Assembly: GCA_029961685.1 (NCBI GenBank)
Contig: JARWKL010000005.1
Location: 19,124,164 to 19,188,163, forward strand
Direction of reading: 5' to 3'
From: Aristolochia californica
Taxonomy: Eukaryota > Streptophyta > Magnoliopsida > Piperales > Aristolochiaceae
Length of the DNA stretch: 64,000 nucleotides
Position numbers and translations under genes: made by a program. This document shows positions 39,680 through 51,537 of the stretch, piece after piece. The notes beneath the pieces were generated by a model. That model worked only from the letters and a program-made list of their open reading frames with translations, was not told the DNA's origin and searched no databases. Numbering within the stretch: the first letter of the stretch is position 1; each line of letters starts with the position of its first letter.

Positions 39680-41489
39680 TGAGTGTTGACTCCCAATCCA
39701 TAAGTCATTTCTTAGGGTAACATAGCCCGTAACGCATGATAAATCACTTTAAAATCATCTAAGTCGTTAGGTCAGCTTTTTGTTAGTGGGCAAAATAATG
39801 GCTCGTTTGACTTAGGTAAATATCCCGCCGCACGTTCAGTTGAGAATTTAATGAGCGTTTGTTATTCTCTTTAAAAGGTTTCGATCCATAGGTGATTTGC
39901 ATTTTTAACACGTTTCAAACATGCATATCCAATTTTAAAGCTAGTGTGGAAGAAATCTCTTTCTTATAAAATTCCAAACTGTTAGGGTTGAACTAGTGGA
40001 ATTTCGCAAACTTGGAAAGTAAAACTTTTGTGTTCATTTTTGGTGTGTGAATAAATTTTCTTTACTTACATTCGTTATTGGTTTAAATGTTTTCCATGCA
40101 AAACTCTAAAATTTTCATTTTGTGGTGATCTATTTGCCTTTTTGGTTTACGGGATGAAGGCAGAGCGTAAACTCAATGTTTTGATTTAAGAAAAAAGAGT
40201 ACATCTAAAATGGAAATGCACAATGCACAAATGCAGAGTGAGATAATTCGAAAGAGTGTTCGTAATTTTAAGGGATTGTAAGCTCTTTTTAGTTTTTATA
40301 TATCAGGTTTTGCAATCGTCGGGAAAAGAGGAGGCGAGGGATTTTTAACTGATTGTTGACTCCCAATCCATAAGTTATTTCTTAGGTAAATATAGCCCAT
40401 TACGCATTATAAATTAATTTACAATCATCTATGATTGTGAGGTCAGCTTTTTGTAAGTGGGCAAAATAATAGCTCATTTGACTCGGGTAAATATCCCACC
40501 GTACGTTCACTTTAGAAATTTAATGAGCGTTTGTCATTCTCTTTAAAAGGTTTGGATCCATAGATGATTTGCATCTTTAACACGTTGCTAGCATGCATAT
40601 CCATTTTTAAAGCATGTGTGAAAGAAATCTCTTTCATATAAAATTCCAAGCTGTTAGGGTTGAACTAGTAGAATTTCCCAAACTTGGACAGCAAAACTTT
40701 TGGGTTCATTTGTGGTCAGTGAATAAATTTTATTTACTTTAATTTGTTATTGTTTTAATTTTTTTCCAAACTTAAACTCTAAAATTTTCTTTTTGTGGTG
40801 ATCTATTTGCCTTTTTGGTTTACAGGATGTAGGAAAATCGAAAACTCAAAGATTATATTTAAGAAAAAAAGTACATCTAAAATGGAAATGAACAATGCAC
40901 AAATGTAGAGAGAGATAATTCCAAAGAGTTTCGGTAATTTTTAGGGCTTCTAAGTTCTCTTTAGTTTTTATATATCAGGTTTTGCAATCGTCGGGAAAAG
41001 GGGGAGCCGGGGGATTTTTAACTAAGTGTTGACTCCCAGTCCATAAGTCATTTCTTAGAGTAATATAGCCCGTTATGCATGATAAATCACTTTACAATCA
41101 TCTATGATCGTTAGGTCATCTTTTTGTAAGTGGGAAAAATAATGGCTCGTTTGACTCGGGTAAATATCCCACCGCATGTTCACTTGAGAATTTAATGAAC
41201 GTTTTTTATTCTCTTTAAAAGGTTTGGATCCATTGGTGATTTTCATTTTTAACACATTTCAAGCATGCATATCCAATTTTAAAGCTAGTGTGAAAATCTC
41301 TTTCTTATAAAATTCCAAGCCGTTAGGGTTGAACTAGTGGAATTTCCCAAACTTGGAAAGGAAAACTTTTGTGTTCATTTGTGGTGTGTGATAAAATTTT
41401 CTTTACTAAAATTTTTTTTTGGTTTAAATTTTTTCCATGCATAAAATCTAAAATTTTCATTTTGTGGTGATCGATTTGCCTTTTTGGTT

Positions 41490-41512
41490 TATGGGATGAA
41501 ATTGCCCTGCCT
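41490..41512. other. Orientation switch: forward family A to inverted family B1
   Basis: Up to 41,500 the sequence is forward A (GGTTTATGGGATGAA). From 41,501 it is the complement of the G-rich patch (GCCCTGCCTCCCCATTTTCC), and all monomers up to 63.6 kb run in reverse. There is no spacer. The two sides are at different phases of the monomer, so the join is not a palindrome. At most a few A residues are shared at the break. The families on the two sides differ, so a simple local inversion of the A block is excluded. An assembly join between two arrays remains possible. Confidence 0.9.
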
Positions 41513-42109
41513 CCCCATTTTCCAGACGATTGAAAAACCTATTATATAAAAACTAAAAAGAGTTTACAATCCTAAAAAACTATAGACACTCTTTGGAATT
41601 ATCTCTCTCTACATTTGTGCATTGTGCATTTCCCTTTTAGATGTATACTTTTTCTTAAATCAAAACTTTTAGTTTTCGTTCTCCATTAATCCTGTAAACA
41701 AAAAGACAAATAGATTACAACAAAAAGAAAATTTTAGAGTTTATGTTTGGAAAAATTTAAAACAACAACAAAATGTAAGTAAAGAAAATTTACTCACACA
41801 CCACAAATGAGCACAAAAGTTTATTTATCCAATTTTGGGAAATTCCACTACTTCAACCCATTAAGCAAGTAATTTTATACGAAAGAGATTTCTTCTATAC
41901 TTGTTTTAAAAATGGATATGCGTGCTTGAAACATGTTAAAGAAGCAAATGACACAAGTATACAAACCTTTTAAAGAGAATAACAAACGCTCATTAAATTC
42001 TAAACTAAACGTGCGGTGGGATTTTTATCCGAGTCAAACAAGCCATTATTTTGCCCATTTACAAAAAGTCGACCTACCAATCATAGATGATTGTAAAGTG
42101 ATTTATCAA

Positions 42110-42150
42110 GTGTAATGGGTTATATTACCCTAAGACATAACAGGCTATAT
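42110..42150 (-). repeat. A/B mosaic patch inside the first inverted monomer
   Basis: Sequence up to 42,113 is of type B. It continues as GGGTTATATTACCCTAAGA, which is the A state, and then as CATAACAGGCTATATTTTTG, which is the B state of the same element. The element thus occurs twice in a row, once in each family version, with about 25 bp duplicated. This is the only A-type patch I noticed within the inverted array, and it sits less than 700 bp from the A/B junction. Confidence 0.8.
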
Positions 42151-45100
42151 TTTTGTAAGACATATGAATTGGGACTCAACACTCAGTTAAAAAACCCCTG
42201 CTTCCCCTTTTTCCTGAATATTGAACAACCTAATACATAAAAACTAAAATGAGTTTACAATCCCTTAAAGTTACAGACACTCTTTGGAATTATCTCTCTC
42301 TACATTTGTGCATTGTGCTTTTGCATGTTAGATGTTTTTTTTTTCAATCGAAACTTTGAATTTTCGCTCTCCCTTAATCCCACAAACAAAAAAGGTAAAT
42401 TGCTCACATAAAAATGAAAATTTTAGAGTTTATGTATGGAAAAATTTAAAACAACAACAAAAGTAAAGAAAATTTATTGACACACCACAAATGAACACAA
42501 AAGTTTTGATATCCAAGTTTGGAAAATTCCACTAGTTCAACCCATTACGCTTGGAATTTTATAAGAAAGAGATTTCTTCTGCACTTGTTTTAAAAATGGA
42601 TATGCATACTTGAAACATGTTAAAGATGCAAATGAACTATGGATCCAAACCTTTTAAAGAGAATCACAAATGCTCATTAAATTCTCAAGTGAATGTGCAG
42701 GGGGATATTTACCCGAGTCAAACAAGCCAATATTTTGCCCATTTACAAAAGTTGACCTACCAATCATAGATGATTGGAAAGTGATTTATCAAGCGTAACC
42801 GGCTATATTTTTGTAAGACATGACTTATGGATTGGGAGTCAACACTCAGTTAGAAATACCCAGCCCCCTGCCTCCCCATTTTCTAGAGGATTGATAAACC
42901 TATTATATAAAAACTAAAATGAGTTTACAACCCCTAAAAACTAAAGACACTTTTTGGAATTATCACTCTCTAGATTTTTGCATTGTGCATTTCCATTTTA
43001 GATGTATACTTTTTCTTAAATCAAATCTTTCAGTTTTCGCTCTCCCTTCATCCCGTAAACAAAAAAGACAAATAGATCACTAAAAAATGACAATTTTAGA
43101 GTTTATGTATGGAAAAAATTTAAAACAACAACAAATGTACTTAAAGAAAATTTATTCACACACCACAAATGAACACAAAAGTTTTTTTATCCAAGTTTGG
43201 GAAATTCGACTACTTCAACCCATTTCGCTAGTAGTTTTATAAGAAATAGATTTCTTCTACACTTGTTTTAGAAATGGATATTCATGCTTGAAAGATGTTA
43301 ATAATGCAAATGACCTATGGATCCAAACCTTTTAAAGAGAATAACAAAAGTTCATTAAATTCTAAAGTGAACGTACGGTAGGATATTTACCCAAGTCAAA
43401 CAAGCCATTATTTTGCCCATTTACCAAAAGGTTACATAACAATCATAGATGATTGTAAAGTGATTTATCATTCGTGATGGGCTATGTTTTTGTAAGACAT
43501 GACTTATGGATTGGGAGTCAACACTATGTTAAAAATCCCTCGCCCCCTTTTCCTGACGATTGAAAAAACTAATATATAAAACTAAAAAAGAGTTTACAAT
43601 CCCTAAAAGTTACAGACACTCTTTGGAATTATCTCTCTCTACATTTTTGCATTTTGTATTTCCATTTTACATGAATAATTTTTTCTTAAATCAAAACTTT
43701 GATTTTTCGCTCTCCCGTCATTGTGTAAACAAAAAAGGCAAATAGATCACAACAAAATGAAAATCTTAGAGTTTATGTATGGAAAAAATTTAACACAACA
43801 AAAAATGTAAGTAAAGAAAATTTATTCAGACACCACAAATGAACACAAAAGTTTTGTTATCCATGTTTGGGAATTTCCTCTAGTTCAACCCTTTATGCTT
43901 GAAAATTTATAATAAAGAGATTTCTTCTACACATATTACAAAAAAGGATATGGATGCTTGAAACTTGTTAAAGATGCAAATGACCTATGGATCAGAACCT
44001 TTTAAAGAGAATAAAAAACGCTCATTAAATTCTTAACTGACTGTGCGGCGGGATATTTACCAGAGTCAAACAAGCCATTATTTTGCCCATTTACAAAAAG
44101 CTGACCTAACAAACATAGATGATTTTAAAGTGATTTATTATGTGTAATGGGCTATATTTTAGTAAGAAATGAGTTATGGATTGGGAGTCAACACTAAGTT
44201 AATAATGCCCTGCCTCCCCTTTTCTCGACAATTGTCAAACCTATTATATAAAAACTAAAAAGAGTTTACAATCCCTAAAATTTAGAGACACTCTTCGGAA
44301 TAATCTCTCTCTACATTTGTGCATTGTGTATTTCCATTTTAGATGTATCCTTTTTCATAAATAAAAACTTTGAGTTTTCGCTCTCCCTTCCTCCCATAAA
44401 CAAAAATTACAAATAGATCACAACAAGATGAAAATTTTAGAGTTTATGCTTGGAAAAACTTTAAAACAACAACAAATGCAAGTAAAGAAAATTTAACCAC
44501 AAATGAAAACAAAAGTTTTGTTATCCAAATTTTCTAAATTCCACTAGTACAACCCATTACGCTTGGAATTTTATACTAAAGAGATTTCTTCTACTCATGT
44601 TTTAAAAATGGATATGTATGCTTCAAACATGTTAAAGCACCAAATGATGTATCAATCTAAAACTTTTAAGAGAATAACAAATGCTCATTAAATTCTCAAG
44701 TGAACATGCGGTGGGATATTTACCCGAATCAAACAAGCCATTATTTTTCCCATTTACCAAAAGGTTACCTCACAATCATAGATGATTGTAAATTGATTTA
44801 TCATGTGTAACGGGCTATATTTTTGTAAGACATGACTTATAGATTGGGAGTCAACACTGTGTAAAAATCCCCCCTCCCCTCCATCTTTTCCTGACGATTG
44901 CAAAAACTAATATATAAAAACTAAAAAAGTGTTTACAATCCCTAAAAATTATAGACACTCTTTGGAATTATCTCTCTCTACATTTGTGCATTGCGCATTT
45001 CCATTTTAGATGTATACTTTTTTCTTAAATCAAAATTTTGAGTTTTCGCTCTCCGTTCATCCCGTAAAAAAAAAGGCAAATAAATCATGACACAATGAAA

Positions 45101-48100
45101 AATTTAGAGTTTATGTACGAAAAAAATTTAAAACAACAACAAATCTAAGTAAAAAAAATTTATTCACACCACAAATGAACACAAAAGTTTTCTTATACAT
45201 GTTTTGGAAATTCCACTTGTTCAACCCCTTATGTTTGGAATTTTATTAGAAAGCGATTTCTTATACACATGTTTTAAAAAAGGATATGCAGGCTTGAAAC
45301 ATGTTAAAGATGCAAATCACCTATGGATCCAAACCTTTTAAATAGAATAACAAGCGTTCACTAAATTCTCAAGTGAACGTGTAGTGGGATATTTACCCGA
45401 GTCAAACAAGCCATTATTTTGCCCATTTACAAAAGGCTAACCTAACAATCATAGATGATTGTAAAGTGATTTATCATGCGTAACGGGCTATATTTTTGTA
45501 ATAAATGACTTATGGATTGGGAGTCAACACTCAGTTAAAAATCCCATGCCTCCCCCTTGTCCTGACGATTGGAAAACCTAATATGTAAAAACTAAAAAGA
45601 GTTTACAATCCCTAGAAATGACAAACACGCTTTGGAATTATCTCTCTCTAAATTTTTGCATTGTGCACTTCCGTTTTAGATGTATACTTTTTTCTTAAAT
45701 CAAAACTTTGCGTGTTCACTCTCCCTTTATCCCGAAAAATAAAAAGGCAAATAGATCAAAACAAAATGAAAACTTTAGAGTTTATGTATGGAAAAATTTT
45801 TAAATAACAACTAATGTAAGTAAAGAAAATTTATCCAGACACCACAAATGAACACAAAAGTTTTGTTATCCAAGTTTGGAAAATTCCACTTGTCCAACCC
45901 AATACACTTTGAATTTTATAAGCAAGAGATTTCTTCTACACCTTTTTTTCAAATGCATATGCTTGCTTGTAACATGTTAAAGGTACAAATGAACTATGGA
46001 TCCAAACCATTTAAATAGAATAACAAACGCTCATTAAATTCTCAAGTGAACGTGCGGGGGGATATTTACCCGAGTCAAACAAGCCATTATTTTGCCCATT
46101 TATAAAAAGCTTACCTACCAATCATAGATGATTGTAAAGTGATTTATCATGCGTAACGGGCTATATTTTTTTAAGACATTACTTCTGGATTGGGAGTCAA
46201 CACTCAGTTAAAAATGCCTCGCCTCCCGATTTTCCAGACTATTGCAACACCTAATATATAAAAACTAAAAAGAGTTTGCAATCCCTAAAAATTACAGACA
46301 CTCTTTGGAATTTTTTCTGTCTACATTTGTGCATTTTGCATTTCCATTGTAGATGTATGCTTTTTCTAAAACCAAAACTTTTAGTTTTTTCTCTCCCATC
46401 ATCCCATAATCAAAAAAGACAAATAGATCACAACAAAATGAAATTTTTAGAGTTAATGTATGGAAAAAATTTAAAACAACAACAAATGTAAGTAAAGAAA
46501 ATTTATTCACACACCAGAAGTGAAGTCAAAAGTTTTGTTATCCAAGTTTTGGATCAACCCATTACGCTCTGAATTTTATAAGAAAGAGATTTCTTCTACA
46601 CATGTTTTAAAAATTGATATGCATGCTTGAAACATGTTAAAGTTGAAAATGAAGTAGGGATCCAAACCTTTTAAAGTGAATAACAAACACTCATTAAAAA
46701 AGAATTCACAAGTGAAAGTGCGGTTGGATATTTACCCGAGTCAAAAAAGCCATTATTTTGCCTATTTACCTAAACCTAACTTAACAATCATAGATGATTG
46801 TAAAGTTTTTTATCAGGCATAACGGGCTATATTTTTGTAAGAAATGACTTATGGATTGGGAGTCAACACTCAGTTAAAAATCCCCCGCCTCCCCCTTTTC
46901 CCAACGATTGTAAATCCGAATATATAAAACTAAAGAGACTTTACAATCCTTAAAAATTACAGACACTCTTTTGAATTATCTGTCTCTACATTTGTGCATT
47001 TTCGTTTTCGTTTTAGATGTATACATATTTTCTTCAATCAAAACATTGAGTTTTCGCTCTCCCTTCATCACGTAAACTAAAAAGGCAAATAGATCACAAC
47101 AAAATGAAAATTTTAGAGTTTATGCATTGAAAAAATTTAAAACAACTACAAATGCAAGTAAAGAAATCTTATTTACACACAACAAATGAATACAAATTTT
47201 TTTTTATCCAATTTTTGGAAATTCCACTAGTTCAACCCATTCCGCTTGGAATTTTATAAGAAAGAGATTTCTTCTACACATGTTTTAAAAATGCATATGC
47301 AGGCTTGAAACATATTAACGATGCAAATGACCTATGGATCCAAAACTTTTAAATAGAATAACAAACGTTCATTAAATTCTGAAGTGAACATGCGGTGGGA
47401 TATTTACCCGAGTCAAACAAACCATTATTTTGCCCATTTACAAAAAGATGACCTAACAATAATAGGTGAGTGTAAAGTGATTTACCATGCGTAACGGGCT
47501 ATATTTTTGTAAGACATGACTTATGGATTGGGAGTCAACATTCAGGTAAAAATCCCCCGCCTCCCCCTTTTCCTAACGATTGCAAACCCTAATATATAAA
47601 AACTAAAAAGAGTTTACAATGCCTTAAAATTACAGACACGCTTCGGAATTATCTCTCTCTACATTTGTGCATTATCCATTTGCATTTCAGATGTAAACTT
47701 TTTTATTAAATCAAAACTTTGAGTTTTTGCTCTCCCATCATCCCGTAAACAAAAAAGGCAACAAAATGAAAATTTTAGAAATTTTGTATGGAAAAAAATT
47801 CAAACAACAAAAATTGTTAGTAAAGAAAATTTAATCACGCACCACAAATGAACACAAAAGTTTTGTTAACCAAGTTCAGGAAATTCCACTGCTTCAACCC
47901 AATACGCTAGGAATTTTATAAGTAAGAGATTTCTTCTACACATGTTTTAAAAAAGGATTTGCAAGCTTGAAACATGTTAAAGATGCAAATGAACTATGGA
48001 TCCAAACTTTTTAAAGAGAATAACAAACGTTCATTAAATTTTCAGGTGAACGTGCGGTGGGATATTTACCGAGTCAAACAAGCCATTATTTTGCCCATTT

Positions 48101-51100
48101 ACAAAAAGTTGACCTAACAATCATGGATGATTGTAAAGTTACTTTTCATGTGTAACGTTCAATATTTTTTTAAGACATGACTTATTGATTGGGAGTCAAC
48201 ACTCCGTAAAAAATCCCCCGCCTCCCCCTTTTCCCGACTATTGTAAAACCTAATATATAAAAACTAAAGAGACTTTACAATCCCTAAAAATTACAGACAC
48301 TCTTTTGAATTATCTGTCTCTACATTTGTGCATTTTGCATTTTCGTTTTAGATGTATACTTATTTTCTTAAATCAAAACTATGAGATTTCGCTCTCCCTT
48401 CATCCTGTAAACTAAAAAGGCAAACAGATCACAACAAAATGAAAATATTAGAGATTTGTATAGAAAAAATTTAAAACAACAACAAATGTAAGTAAAGAAA
48501 ACTTATTCACAAACCACAAATGAATACAATAGTTTTGTTATCCAAGTTTGGGAAATTCCACTAGTTCAATCCATTACGCTAAGAATTTTATAAGAAAGAG
48601 ATTTCTTCTACACATGTTTTAAAAATGGATATGCATGCTTGAAACATATTAACAATGCAAATCACCAATGGATCCAAAACTTTTAAAGAGAATGAAGAAC
48701 GTTCATTAAATTCTCAAGTGAACATGCAGTGGGATATTTACCCGAGTCAAACAAACTACCATTTACAAAAGGCTGACCTAAAAATCATACATGATTGTAG
48801 AGAAATTTTTCATGCGTAACAGGCTATTTTTTCTAAGAAAGGACTTATGGATTGGGAGTCAGCACTCAGTTAAAAATCTCCCGCCTGCTCCTTTTCCCGA
48901 TGATTGCGAAACCTAATATATTAAAACTAAAACGAGTTTACAATCACTAAAAATTATAGACACTCTTTGGAATTATCTCTCTCTACATTTGTGCATAATG
49001 AATTTCCCTTTTAGATGTGTACTTTTTTCTTAAATCAAAACATTGAGTTTTCGCATTCCCTTCACCTCGTAAACAAAAAAAGCAAATAGATCACAACAAA
49101 ATGAAAATTTTAGAGTTTAAGTATGGTAAAAAATAAAAACAACAACAAATGTAAGTTAAGAAAATTTATTCACACACCACAAATGAACTCAAAAGTTTTG
49201 TTATCCAAGTTTGTGAAATTCCACTAGTTCAACCCATTATGCTCGGAATTTTATAAGAAAGAGATTTCTTCTACACATGCTTTAAAAATGGATATGCATG
49301 CTTGAAACATATTAACAATGCAAATGACCAATGGATCCAAAACTTTTAAAGAGAATAACAAACGCTCATTAAATTCTCAAGTGAACATGCGTTTGGATAT
49401 TAACCCTAGTCAAACAAGCCATTATTTTGCCCATTTACAAAATGCTGACCTAACAATCATAGATGATTGTAAAGTTATTTATCATGCGTAATGGGCTATA
49501 TTTTTGTAAGAAATGATTTATGGATTGGGAGTCAACACTCATTTAAAAATCCCCCGACACCCCTTTCTCCCAACGATTGCAAAACCTAATATGTAAAAAC
49601 TAAAAAGAGTTTAAAATCCCTAAAAATTACCGACACTCTTTGGAATTATCACTCTCTATATTGGAGCATTGTGCATTTCCATTTTAGATGTATACTTTTT
49701 TCTTAAGTCAAAACTTTGAGTTTTCGCTCTCCCTTTATACCCTAAACAAAAAAGGAAAATAGATCACAACAAAATGAAAAGTTTAGAGTTTATGTGTTGA
49801 AAAAGTTTAAAACAACAAAAAATGTAAGTAAAGAAAATTTAATCACACACCACAAATGAACTCAAAAGTTGTGTTATCGAAGATTGGGAAATTCCACTAC
49901 TTCAACCCTTTATGCTCGAATATTTATAAGAAAGAGATTTTTTCTACACATGTTTTAAAAATGGATATGCAAGCTCGAAAAATGTTTTAGAGGCAAATGA
50001 AGTATAGATCCAAACCTTTTAATGAAGATAACAAATGCTCATTAAATTCTCAAGTGAACGTTCGGTTGGATATTTATCTGAGTCAAAAATCTTTTATTTT
50101 GCCTATTTACAAAAACCTGACCTAAACATCATAGGTGATTGTAAAGTTATTTATCATGCATAACGGGCTATATTTTTGTAAGAAATGACTTATGGATTGG
50201 GAGTCAACACTCAGTTAAAAATCCCCCACCTCCCCCTTTTCCCGATTATTGCAAAACCTAATATATAAAAACTAACAAGAATTTACAATCCCAAAAAGTT
50301 ACAGACACTCTTTGGAAATATCTCTCTCTACATTTGTGCATTGTGAATTTCCATTTTAGATGAATACTTTTCTCTTAAATCAAAACTTTGATTTTTCGCT
50401 CTCCCCGTAAACAAAAAAGGAAAATAGATCCCACCAAAATGAAAATTTTAGAGTTTATGTAGGGAAAAAAATTAAAACAAAAAAAATTTAATTAAAGAAA
50501 ATTTATTCACACACCACAAATGAACACAAAAGTTATGCTATCCAAGTTTAGGAAATTCCACTTCTTCAACCCATTGCCCTTGGAATTTTATAAGCAAGAG
50601 ATTTCTTCTACACATGTTTTAAAAATGGATATGCATGCTTGAAACATGTTATAGATTTAAATTACCTATTTATCCAAACCTTTTAAAGAGAATAACCAAT
50701 GCTCATTAAATTCTAAAGTGAACGAGCGGTGGGATATTAATTCAAGTCAAACAAGTCATTATTTTGCCCATTAACAAAAAACTGACCTAACAATCATAGA
50801 TGATTGTAAAGTGATTTATCATGCGTAATGGGCTATATTTTATTAATAAATGACTTATTGATTGGGAGTCAACACTCAGTTAAAAATCCCATTCCTCCCC
50901 CTTTTCCCGTCAATTGCTAAACCCAATATATAAAAAAAAAAGTTTACAATCCCTAAAAATTATAGACACTCTTTGGAATTATCTCTCTCTACATTTGTGC
51001 ATTGTGCATTTCCATTTTACATTTATACATTTTTCTTAAATCAAAAATTTTCGCTCTCCCTTCATCCCATAAACAAAAATGGCAAATAGATCACAACAAA

Positions 51101-51537
51101 ATAAAAATTTCAGAGTTTATGTATGTAAAAAATTTTAAACAACAACAAACGTAAGTAAGGAATTTTTATTCACATTCCACAAATGAACTCAAAAGTTTTG
51201 TTATCCAAGTTTGGGAAATTCCACCAGTTCAACCCATTGCGCTTAGACTTTTATAAGAAAGAGATTTCTTCTACATATGTTTTAAAAATGGATATGCATG
51301 CTAGAAACATGTTAAAAATGCAAATAAAGTATGGATCCGAACCTATTAGAGAGAATACCAAACGCGCTTTAAATTCTCAAGTGAACGTGAGGTGGGATAT
51401 TTACCCGAGTAAAAAATGCCATTATTTTGCCCATTTAATAAAACCTGAGCTAACAATCATAGATGATTGTAAAGGGATTTATCATGTGTAATCGATTATA
51501 TTTTTTTAAAAAATGACATAAGGATTGGGTGTCAACA

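Larger units (their letters stand above)
3100..41500 (+). repeat. Family A satellite block, forward orientation
   Basis: About 58 consecutive forward monomers have A-family states: TTAGGGTAATATAG, GTAAGTGGGC, GGCTCGTTTGAC, CATAGGTGATTTGC, AAAGCATGTGTGGAAG and GTGGTGATC. The spacing is very regular (mostly 669-673 bp) except for a few deletions. The switch from B' falls between 3,020 (GATTGTAAACTC, B state) and 3,180 (GTAAGTGGGC, A state). The diagnostic segment in between is damaged: about 10 bp is missing in GTCATTAATATAGCC at 3,111-3,125. The right edge is the orientation switch at 41,500/41,501. Several HOR patterns within the block are listed separately. Confidence 0.9.
36540..41500 (+). 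repeat. Family A segment repeating an upstream f-g-h-i order
   Basis: Landmarks are at 36540 (f), 37213 (g), 37882 (h), 38551 (i), 39220, 39680, 40350 and 41023. The first four reproduce the f-g-h-i order of 15841-17851 at a constant offset of 20,699-20,701 bp. From 38551 on, the closest matches are to 25237-27253: AGAATG, TTAAATTCT and ACTTAGA at 38551 with 25237; TTCGAAAGAGTGTT and GTAATTTTAAGGG at ~40,250 with ~27,155; and CCAAGCCGTTAGGG at ~41,315 with ~27,548. The segment ends within a monomer at the orientation switch. Confidence 0.75.

Noticed and set aside
41490..41512. Perfect palindrome or hairpin at the orientation switch
   Set aside because: The two sides are at different phases of the monomer and from different families, so they do not pair across the junction, although distant monomers could.
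46276..46510. Overlapping open frames of about 70 codons on both strands
   Set aside because: Both are within one B1 monomer and mutually antisense. They are chance frames in AT-rich repeat DNA.
51183..51491. Longest open frame in the window, 102 codons, plus strand
   Set aside because: It is the recurrent 60-codon frame with an open upstream extension in one monomer; neighbours are closed by stops and frameshifts.
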